Shown: piece after piece, positions 55,001 through 62,479 of the stretch | Layout of the letters: every line of letters starts with the position of its first letter | Position numbering within the stretch: the first letter of the stretch is position 1 | Assembly: GCA_964035575.1 (NCBI GenBank) | Contig: OZ037925.1 | Coordinates: forward strand, 806,001 to 870,000 | DNA from: Rhynchopus sp. YZ270_cl-10 | Lineage: Eukaryota > Euglenozoa > Diplonemea > Diplonemida > Diplonemidae | Length of the DNA stretch: 64,000 bases | Direction of reading: 5' to 3' | The notes under the pieces: generated by a model | Seen by the model: only the letters and a program-made list of their open reading frames with translations | What the model was told of the DNA's origin: nothing | Databases searched by the model: none | Translations under genes and position numbers: made by a program

Positions 55001-55826
55001 ACAGGTGCCACCGACAGACACCCCACGTACGCTCGCACCATCAACGTACTCACCTGACGACACAGAAGCACCACCTGGGTTCACCCGTGCACCCGTGACA
55101 GATGCCCCTGGTCGGACACTCACACCTGATACGCAGGTGCCGTCCACAGCAACACCACGTACGCTCGCACCATCAACGTACTCACCTGACGACACAAATG
55201 CACCACCTGGGCTCACCCGTGCACCAGTGACAGATGCTCCTGGTCGGACACTCACACCTGACACACAGGTACCATCCACAGCAACACCACGTACGCTCGC
55301 ACCATCAACGTACTCACCTGACGACACAAATGCACCACCTGGGCTCACCCGTGCACCAGTGACAGATGCTCCTGGTCGGACACTCTCACCTGACACACAG
55401 ATCCCATCAGCAGTGCTGACCGCCACCCCAGGTGATGCAATGCTCAACGACACTGACGCACCTGTCTCCAACACTTCAGACGACACAGCTGACCCGACAG
55501 CGCAACCAACGACAGTGCCGGTCACGTTGCCACCTGCAGGGTCAATGTCCGGTAGCACTGCCGGTGCTGGGGAGGAGTTGGACGCCGAGAGCGACGGGGG
55601 TGGGTCTGCCGTTGGTCTGATTGTGGGCATTGTGGGTGGTGTGCTGTGTTTGTGTGCGGCTGTTGGGGGGGGGCTGTGGTACAAACACTATAAGAGTGAG
55701 GTCATCAAGTTTGAGGACGTGCATGCACTTGAAAATGCGATTACCTTTGATGATCGCGCTCTGTACGATTTTGGAGCAGACAACGAGTTGCAGGAAGCGG
55801 AGGGCGACGAGCATGTGCTGCTGTGA
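40047..55826 (+). CDS. Giant vWA/EGF-like/mucin-like type I membrane protein
   Basis: Two exons, 40047-53577 and 53647-55826, joined by a 69-nt intron (donor GTATGCC, TACTAA-like element, acceptor CCCACAG) that keeps frame. The product is 5,236 residues. Without splicing the first frame would stop at 53616-53618 and lose the anchor. Order: signal peptide (1-17); Cys-rich modules of the C.W type; four vWA domains starting near residues 266, 829, 1383 and 1937, each with an intact DxSxS metal site (DGSGSM, or DGSSSM in the fourth) separated by Cys-rich linkers in a 554-residue period; a Thr/Pro stalk (2253-2315); about 40 six-Cys EGF-like modules (2320-4505; DEC, GQxC, DWxCxC hallmarks); 13 copies of a 44-residue Thr/Ser/Pro repeat; a membrane helix (about 5168-5189) and a tail with KFEDVHALENAITFDD. 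Likely a surface adhesin. Confidence 0.92.
40840..46610 (+). repeat. Four-fold tandem repeat encoding vWA domains (about 1,662 bp)
   Basis: Corresponding sites lie 1,662 bp apart between copies 2, 3 and 4 and about 1,690 bp apart between copies 1 and 2. Copies 2 and 3 are nearly identical over most of their length, so the array expanded recently or is homogenised. Confidence 0.9.
53578..53646 (+). other. 69-nt spliceosomal intron of the giant gene
   Basis: GTATGCC donor, TTTACTAAAA branch-like sequence 16 nt before the CCCACAG acceptor. Removing it joins G to CA (Ala codon) and opens the frame into the mucin-like repeats and membrane anchor. Confidence 0.88.
53690..55400 (+). repeat. 132-bp tandem repeat (13 units), mucin-like
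   Basis: Each unit encodes PRTLAPSTYSPD, APPG[FL]T, APVTDAPGRTL and PDTQVPSTAT landmarks. Two unit subtypes alternate (DVTKAPPGFTLA, DTTVAPPGLTRA), which shows duplication of unit pairs. The same repeat, four units, is in the gene at 34204. Confidence 0.92.
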
Positions 55827-55891
55827 TCCGTTCAGTGGTTGCGTTGTGTTGGGCATCTCTACTATCTTTTATCTTCCATCAAAAATTACCC

Positions 55892-55925
<34 letters not shown>

Positions 55926-56268
55926 GGTACCAAGAAGGGACGATTTTTTGGCCAAAAGAAACTTTTTTTTATCTACTTTTCTCTTCTTTGATTTGAAAGT
56001 ATGTGAAACTAATTTTTTATTATCATTGCTAGGTTACAATGGAAGTGGTCACTCCTGGATGTCGCATGTTTGCTTCACCCCCCCAACGTTCCTGGTGTGC
56101 CATTTCCTCTGCAGTTATTTTATGCCAAAGCACGAAACCAAGAAGTGCAAACGTTTTTTAACGGACCCGCGTCCCACCCCCTTTGCATGAACTCCACCGA
56201 GCTGCCTTTTAGTACGTTTCAACCACTCTTTTACTGTCTTTCGCATCAAAAAACCCCGTCCACACACC
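55827..56268. other. 3' flank of the giant gene
   Basis: A run of more than 30 T near 55892, then AT-rich and mixed sequence. No gene recognised. Confidence 0.4.
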
Positions 56269-56527
56269 CCACTCACCCACTCACCCACTCACCCACTCAC
56301 CCACTCACCCACTCACCCACTCACCCACTCACCCACTCACCCACTCACCCACTCACCCACTCACCCACTCACCCACTCACCCACTCACCCACTCACCCAC
56401 TCACCCACTCACCCACTCACCCACTCACCCACTCACCCACTCACCCACTCACCCACTCACCCACTCACCCACTCACCCACTCACCCACTCACCCACTCAC
56501 CCACTCACCCACTCACCCACTCACCCC
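56269..56527. repeat. 8-bp minisatellite (CACTCACC)n
   Basis: About 32 perfect tandem copies. It is not a known telomere repeat. It translates on the + strand as Thr-His-Pro-Leu... but no gene context supports coding. Confidence 0.95.
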
Positions 56528-58619
56528 AGTTCCCTCTCCCAGCGTGTTCCAGCGCGATAACGATGGTGGTAAAGATGTGTGTGCACAAGAGGCACATCCA
56601 TCTTGTTCAAGTATTCTCTCATGGTTTTATCACTGCGTTCGTGCAGTGCCACAACCCACATATCAGAAATTTATTTTTATTCCGATTTCTCTTGGCCACC
56701 ATTCACACGCCATTTCTGACTCAAATAACCTCCCTTCCTCTATGTGTTTTTTGTACAAACGTCGAGTGGACGCGTAATAATTTCGTTTGTTTTTGAGGTA
56801 ATAATCGATCGGGGAATAATTTGTGGGAAGTGAAAAGTGAAAGTGGGGCTTTAGAATTCCCTGTATGGATTAATGTATTGCTTCAGGTTGGTATTTGAGC
56901 AGGTTTTTTTTTTTTTTGGTGTCAGACGAGAGTTTTCCTTTTGTGTTTATCTAGAGAAGTTTTGTGTTTATCTTTGCCACACTCAACAGGGATAGAGGCT
57001 ATTTCTGTTGGTATCCTAGCCTGTTCGGGGATCCGTTGAGTATTCATTCAGAACCCCCGCCCTAGGGCCCTTTTTTTACTTTCTTTTATCAATTTATTGA
57101 ATGCATGTGTTGACTTTCTTTTTTAAGGGCGACTTTTTTTTTTGTCGATGTATCAACAACGAATGAACGAAAACGGTTAATTGGTTGTGTTCAAAAAAAT
57201 GCACTGAACACAACTGAAAAAAAGACGGCCCGCGATCTGAGGCTGTTTACGTGAATGGCTAAAAGGGAAAAAAGTGGAGCTACACTAAAGGTGGTGCAAC
57301 TATGCTATTCCAACAATTTACCAAGCGCATTGGTCTTTTCTCATAAAAAAAATCGGTAGTTTTTTTTTTCCTCTTTTTTTTTAAATACAGTGGCAACCAA
57401 TTGTTGTACAAAAAACTACCGACCCAGCAGTATTACGTTGTGTTAAACCGTACTGAGGGGGGGGGGGGGGGGGTGTGTGCACTCACCTCATTTCTGTACT
57501 TGACGTGGGTAGCGTACCAACTAAAATGACGCTCAGGGATTTTTATTATTTCCTTTGTATTTAAACCCCGTGAGATGCAACGTTTGGGGGAAACCATCCA
57601 TCACCCAAGGCTTCCCCTCCCCCTCCGGTAAGGCGTACCCCTCTCCTTCTCCCCGTCAACAATAACTATTTAGCTGGGGTGACGTTAAGAAATGAGTGTA
57701 TTACCAGGCACTCCGCTAGGTACTAAAGTTCTGTTGATTGTCAACAGAACTTTTTGAAAATGGGGAAAAAAAGAAAAAAAAAAAAAGTTCTGCTAAGTGG
57801 TTCAGACCCGTTCTACCTGTCAAAAAAGCTCAGGAGAAGAAGATATGGAGAGGTGAGTGCTCAAACGTCCCAAAAAAGTCAAAATCGGGCGTTGGTAAAA
57901 AAAAAAGTTGCGTACCGTGCGCCTGCGGCGCAAGCATGTACCCCACCAACGTGGACCATCAACAGAATATTTTCAAAATCGGAAATCCTAGCGGAGAGCC
58001 TGGAGTGTATGAAAAAAAAAAAAAAAACAAAAAAAAAAAAAAATTAGTTGTGGTTCGTTTTGGTCTTATTCCCTTTCTATATCCCTCACCCACCCACCCC
58101 CTCCCCCTTTTTTTTAAATGCACGTGACCATGTACTCAGACAATATGAAAGAATACTCCGCGTTGAAATGCATGTTATTTCATAAGGGTTACACACTGCG
58201 ACTGGGCAAGGAGGAGGGGAGGGGGGGACAGAGTTTCCCTTTTCCTCGTGGTGGGCACAGCCCGCGCATCTTACCCCTAGCTGACGACTGGAGGCGACTG
58301 GGGGGATCGAACCCCCGACCCTTGGTTAGTCGTCGATTTCTTTTTCTTTTTTTGCGAATAATGTCTGCATGTGTCCCACACAGCACAGACACAGCGCATT
58401 AGTCAGTGCCTGCGCTCCTTAATTCTGTGATTAGAAAAAAACTAGTTGATGATTCTTCTTTCCACAGAACGTCGGGGTCTGGTGGGGATCCCAGCGGTTC
58501 TTGCAAGGATCACTTTTTTCCTTCTTTTATTCATGTTTTCAGATGTGCACACAACTAGACGCACATTCATCTTTTTGCAGTTTTCCCACCCCAACCCCAA
58601 CCCCCTTTTTTTTGTTGTT
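56528..58619. other. Long gene-poor spacer
   Basis: Holds a divergent module F at 57272-57332 (GTGGAGCTACACTAAAGG, TCCAACAATTTACC), a G run near 57455, a hairpin AAAGTTCTGTTGA / TCAACAGAACTTT at 57726-57752, a GCGCCTGCGGCGCAAGC hairpin near 57920 and long A runs. No coding exon recognised. Confidence 0.4.
58278..58336 (-). ncRNA. tRNA T-arm-like hairpin, not a full tRNA
   Basis: On the minus strand GGGGGTTCGATCCCCC is a perfect 5-bp T stem with a canonical TTCGATC loop, followed by AGTCGCC and later AGTCGTC, which can pair with an upstream GACGACT. The D arm and anticodon arm cannot be built from adjacent sequence. It may be a tRNA-derived fragment or a SINE remnant. Confidence 0.3.
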
Positions 58620-58700
58620 GGCCGCAGGGTACTTTTGTGCTTTCATCCGGATGGCTAGCATCGTACAGTGGGTCAGTCGGAGGTGCCTGCATTAATAACT
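58620..58700 (+). repeat. Short interspersed module C
   Basis: GGCCGCAGGGTACTTTTGTG, CTTTCATCCGGATGGCTAGC and GGGTCAGTCGGAGGTGCCTG. Confidence 0.7.
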
Positions 58701-58872
58701 TCACTTTTTGTTGGGTAAGAGACCGCCCAACTCTTTCCTGAAAAATCCTCGCTCCCTTTTTTAAAATTGGGGGATGAATTGCATTTTCATTCCCCCCCCT
58801 GTGTGGATAAAATTGTCTCTGTTCCACCCGGTGATTTCATTGCCCGCGTATTGGCACAAAAGAAAAAAAAAA

Positions 58873-58938
58873 ACCTTCGGGCGACATTGAGTACGGATCC
58901 TGCACTAGCAGGTGATTGTCGACACAACAAAAAAATGT
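58873..58938 (+). repeat. Short interspersed module B
   Basis: ACCTTCGGGCGACATTGAGT, stem-loop CCTGCACTAGCAGG, GTGATTGTCGACACAAC and A tail. Confidence 0.65.
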
Positions 58939-59022
58939 TGTCGTAAAAGAATTTTTATGAGGTAGACAATTATCTGCATCAAAAACCTTTGAAATTCATT
59001 TTCGCCTTTTTTTTTTTTTTTT

Positions 59023-59092
59023 TGGGCGACTTTTGTGTACAGAAGGAGAACCCCGTCCTCGGACTGGTTGTCGATTCGACAAAAAGAAAAAC
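59023..59092 (+). repeat. Short interspersed module B
   Basis: GGGCGACTTTTGTGTACAG, CCGTCCTCGGACTGG, TTGTCGATTCGAC and A tail. Confidence 0.6.
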
Positions 59093-59124
59093 GCCTCCTC
59101 ACCCCCCTTTATTTCACCTTTTAA

Positions 59125-59170
59125 AATGACTAAGCACGAGAAGCATCTTATACAAACCCCTTTTTTTCCG
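59125..59170 (+). repeat. Short interspersed module A
   Basis: ATGACTAAGCACGAGAAGC, ATCTTATACAAACCCC and a T run. Confidence 0.55.
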
Positions 59171-59273
59171 CCCAAATTAGCGACTCAGGGTTTGTGCTCC
59201 ATTTTCGCCTCTCCGACACTGCGAAACGAGCAGAGGACCCCCCCCCAACCGGACTCTACATCAGAACTAATTA

Positions 59274-59512
59274 CCCTGTGTTTCGCAATGATCCTTTCAT
59301 TTATCTGAAGAGTGGAAGCGGGGAGTAGAGCATACATACACTAAAGAAGTGCACCTCCTCTCAACTTACAAAGTACTACAATGCAATACAATACAAAACA
59401 AACAGAGTAGCAAAAACAAATACAAAACAAACAAACTTTCACACCCCCTCTTACACTAAAGGCACATTGTTTACGAGAAGCGCTTTTGTATTTCAAACCA
59501 ACCTTTTTTCCC
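59274..59512 (+). repeat. Short interspersed module D interrupted by about 125 bp
   Basis: The 5' third (CCCTGTGTTTCGCAATGATC to AGTAGAGCATAC, 59274-59335) and the 3' third (TTGTATTTCAAACCAACC region, 59462-59512) are separated by an ACAAAAC-rich insert. It ends in the pyrimidine tract 60 bp before the FKBP start. Confidence 0.55.
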
Positions 59513-59572
59513 TCCTGCACATCTTTCCCCTTTTTTTAAATTTCCAAGAAAATAGACGTACACATCTAGAAA

Positions 59573-59911
59573 ATGCCAGTTACTTTGAAAAAGATTGTGG
59601 AAGGCGACGGGAAGACGTATCCGAAGAAAGGGCAGATTGTGACGGTGGACTACACAGGGCGTCTGGAGGGGGCAGCTGAGCCATTTGATTCTACTAAGGC
59701 GCCTAAGGGGCGGGGAAAGTACTTCAAGTTCCGTCTCTGGAGTGGAGAGGTTATCAGGGGCTGGGACGAAGGGGTAAGCCAGATGACGCTAGGTGAGCAG
59801 TCCGAGATCACAATGACGCCGGATGTAGCCTACAGCGAGCGGGGCTTCCCTGGGCTGATCCCACCACACTCTACGATCGTTTTTGAAGTGCATTTGAAGG
59901 CTTTTTCATGA
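59573..59911 (+). CDS. FK506-binding protein, peptidyl-prolyl isomerase (FKBP12 type)
   Basis: The product has 112 residues, a single-domain FKBP close in length to human FKBP12 (108). It catalyses cis-trans isomerisation of peptidyl-proline bonds, probably in the cytosol as there is no signal peptide. Visible landmarks are GDGKTYPKKGQIVTVDYTGR, FDST, EVIRGWDEGV with the active-site Val-Ile-Trp, SEITMTPDVAYSERG and the closing GLIPPHSTIVFEV. The drug-pocket aromatic residues (Tyr in DYTG, Phe in FDS, Trp in RGW, Tyr in VAY, Phe in VFEV) are all present. The acidic loop after YTGRLEG is a few residues longer than in human FKBP12. The start ATG follows a T-rich tract and AAAATAG. No introns. 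Confidence 0.96.
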   Translation: MPVTLKKIVEGDGKTYPKKGQIVTVDYTGRLEGAAEPFDSTKAPKGRGKYFKFRLWSGEVIRGWDEGVSQMTLGEQSEITMTPDVAYSERGFPGLIPPHSTIVFEVHLKAFS

Positions 59912-59915
59912 TATT

Positions 59916-59978
59916 TGAGGTCTTTTTTTGACTACGAGAGGAGACTGAGGTTCATCTTATAAACTTTTCATTTTTTTC
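59916..59978 (+). repeat. Short interspersed module A directly after the FKBP stop codon
   Basis: TTGAGGTCTTTTTTTGACTA, CGAGAGGAGACTGAGG, TTCATCTTATAAACTTTTCA. It begins 5 bp after the stop codon, so it is in the 3' UTR or the processing region. Confidence 0.6.
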
Positions 59979-60162
59979 CCCTTCTTTTTTGAAAAATAAA
60001 TAGAATCGCCTGCTTTTTACAAAGTAGGGTGGAGAGAGAGAGAGACAGAGAGGAGAGAGAATAAATGAGAAAAAAAAATAAATTTAGTATGGGAAAAGAG
60101 TTTCCAGATTTGTCTTCTCTCTGGTGCGCTCTGTGGAGGTGCCTAGTTTAAATTTTTTAATA

Positions 60163-60223
60163 TTTGAGGTGACTAAGCACAGAGAGGCTTAGAGTCATCT
60201 TATAAACTTTTCTTTGTTTCTCT
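60163..60223 (+). repeat. Short interspersed module A, near consensus
   Basis: TTGAGGTGACTAAGCACAGA, GAGGCTTAGAGTCATCTTAT, AAACTTTTCTTTGTTTCTC. Best single copy. Confidence 0.7.
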
Positions 60224-60359
60224 TTAAATGAGGGCCGACACATGGTCGACCTGGGGTACTCACCATTGTGTTTTTTTTTTTACACAGAACACTCTGTTTC
60301 TGAATTGGCAGCAAAGGCGGACACTACCACTCACGTAAGGGTGGGATTCACCTTTAGGA

Positions 60360-60475
60360 GCTTTCTCATTTGGTTTAAACCCCCCACCGGATATGGGAGT
60401 TGGCTGGGGGAAAAAGAGCACAAAGCAAAAGCAACAACTTTCATTCAAACCCCCGGATATGGGAGTTGGCTTTTT
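60360..60475. repeat. Direct repeat of CGGATATGGGAGTTGGCT
   Basis: AAACCCCC followed by CGGATATGGGAGTTGGCT occurs twice about 70 bp apart. The rest of 59980-60946 is AT-rich, ending in a pyrimidine-rich leader (CTCCCTCTCTCTCCCACC near 60840) for the next gene. Confidence 0.6.
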
Positions 60476-60946
60476 TTTTTACACATTAAGAGAGAGTACT
60501 TTTGTATCAATTTTTTTCTTTTGTCGCAAAACATAATTTAGGGTGGACAAACATTTTTCGGGTGTAATAAGGGTCGAAGAAAGCACGCAGTCTAAGAACC
60601 CTTATCAAAGAAGAACAAAAAAAAAAAATAATTGTTGACAAAAAAAATATCTCGATTTTCCTCCCCCCCCCTTCTGTTTATCTTAGTACTTTGCATCCTC
60701 AAAATAACATAAACCACTATCCCCCCGACACAGGCCTACACAGACCCTCTACAACCACCATGCAATCACAACAACCCCTTGCGTTACGTTAACTGAGGCC
60801 TCTCTCATCTTTCCCTTCCCCCCCTCCCCCTCACACACTCCCTCTCTCTCCCACCTACCAACATCGTAGTGGCATCTCTCTTCCCTTGAAACACCTTTTT
60901 CCCATCAGCGAAGTACCACCTTTCTGATACGGTGCTATACGGTGCC

Positions 60947-61411
60947 ATGGATGTGGCTCTCGGGGCGGTCGGGGTGGCGGTGTGTCTGATGTGGGGGATA
61001 GGCTTAGGAGTGGTTGCGGGGGGCTGCTCGGTCCCTGGGCGGGTGGTGTCGCGGGAGTGGTGGTATCTGGTCGCTGAGGTTGCTGTGGCGGCGTTTTGCA
61101 TAGGAGGACATATAAGTGGTACAGGGCGTGCCTGTGCACGCGTGGTGAGGGGATTGGTTATCACGCAGACCGCGGTGTTGCTGTGGGACTGCGAGCCCTG
61201 GCTCACCCCTAGTAGCATTGCCTGCGATGCATCGCATGCAACCCGGCTGGTCGCAACCTGTCATCTGCTCCTCGTGGTGGTCCACCTCCTGCACCTCATA
61301 GCAAAGGGAAGTTTGGAAGCAGACACCGAGGATGGAACCTTAGGGGGGACGGCGTCGCTAGGCCCTGCCTGGTCTTATGAGCCAGGGGTGATGCCGTATC
61401 GAGCCTTTTGA
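60947..61411 (+). CDS. Small four-helix membrane protein, unrecognised
   Basis: The product has 154 residues from the ATG in GGTGCCATGG (MDVALGAVGVAVCLMWGIGL). Four hydrophobic helices are predicted at residues about 2-25, 38-60, 66-85 and 108-130, separated by short polar loops with Cys residues. A polar tail ends VMPYRAF. There are no charged motifs diagnostic of a transporter family, and I do not recognise it. A pyrimidine-rich leader and the CCCATCAG acceptor-like site about 38 bp upstream support the gene start. Confidence 0.65.
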   Translation: MDVALGAVGVAVCLMWGIGLGVVAGGCSVPGRVVSREWWYLVAEVAVAAFCIGGHISGTGRACARVVRGLVITQTAVLLWDCEPWLTPSSIACDASHATRLVATCHLLLVVVHLLHLIAKGSLEADTEDGTLGGTASLGPAWSYEPGVMPYRAF

Positions 61412-61449
61412 TGGTGGATGTAAATGGATGAATTTTTTTTTCTCTCAAC

Positions 61450-61632
61450 CGGGTCCTACATCATAGCTTCATTACCCTGTGTTCGCAATGATCCCCGTCG
61501 GTTGATGAGTGGGGGTAGAAGCATGTCAGATGTAAACGAAATGGACGGTTGGTACTCCCGGTACATCTGATTGTTGTACCTAAATGGTGTATTGTCTTGA
61601 GTGGGTTGGTTTTCAAGTCAGTTTTTTTTTGG
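61450..61632 (+). repeat. Short interspersed module D, full length (about 183 bp)
   Basis: CCGGGTCCTACATCATAGCT, CCCTGTGTTCGCAATGATCC, GTAGAAGCATGTCAGATGTA, GGTACATCTGATTGTTGTAC, then GGTTGGTTTTCAAGTCAG. This copy shows the whole unit. Confidence 0.65.
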
Positions 61633-62479
61633 GGGGGGAGAAATGGTGATGTCGTCTTGGTCATCATTTTACGCTTTCTGTATTGAGCCTTTAGAGCCTG
61701 TTACGTATTTTTTTTGTGTGTCTTTCTTTCCCTGTTTGTTTGCATACATTTATCCTTTGTATGTGTCACACCAACCGTCTCCCAAAAACGGTAGTTTTAA
61801 TGGTATATCCCTCGAAATAGAAAGTAACAACGAAAAGCGGTGGGGGGATATTTTTTTATTATTGCAAAATCCCTTGGGATCCAAAAACCCATTTCCCCGC
61901 ATCTGCCATCTCCTCCTCACGGGGCCTCCGGTCCATTGGCGCACCTGGACTTATAGGCTACGGCCGTCGCCCAACTTTCACGTACCCACGCTATACCATG
62001 CTCACGCTCGAACATCGTACGTGCCAAAATTACGAACTCCGGCTGAGGAAATGACATCATCCCTGACAACAAACTTGTGGAAACCCACACAGCTTGATGC
62101 TGCACGACAACCACATATAATCAACGATGTGCCAGTCAGCAACAGAAGAAGGCTTATAATTATTATCACTTTTGTTTTTTTTTTTCAAACCCACCCCCTA
62201 CCCCCCCCCCCCCTTTCCTCTCTCCCCCACCCTACCTCCCTTACCAACCAACAGCACACCACATACACTAGAGTGAGAGATCCCCCCCCCTCCCCTTCCC
62301 TTCACACACCCCCCTCATTAAATCTGATTTGAGCTTTTTAGTTACTTTTTTTCTGTGTTAAAAAAGCGGGGTCTCTTTTCCCCACTCTCCCTCCCCCATC
62401 CCCCCCCAGCAGTTTCCCCTTTAAACAATCTTTTTTCTTTTTTCTTTTTTTTGTTGATAAAATAGCTCGCTTAGATTAG
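61633..62479. other. Spacer and leader of the Dispatched-like gene
   Basis: A segment near 62040 (CTGAGGAAATGACATCATCC) resembles 36803 (CTGGGGAAATGACGTCAGCC), so it is repetitive. C-rich and T-rich pyrimidine tracts lie at 62195-62450. No coding exon recognised. Confidence 0.4.

Noticed and set aside
53609-55684. 691-codon minus-strand frame opposite the mucin-like repeats (and a 240-codon one at 34794-35516)
   Set aside because: It exists only because the 132-bp repeat, a multiple of three, has no stop on that strand; the plus strand has the splice junction, anchor and conserved tail.
56269-56527. CRISPR array or internal telomere repeat
   Set aside because: Units are only 8 bp with no spacers, and the sequence is not a known telomere motif.
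58278-58336. Complete tRNA gene on the minus strand
   Set aside because: Only a T arm and part of an acceptor-like stem can be formed; no D arm or anticodon loop.
60242-60541. 99-codon frame downstream of FKBP
   Set aside because: It spans a direct repeat and poly-T/poly-A runs and has no coding features.
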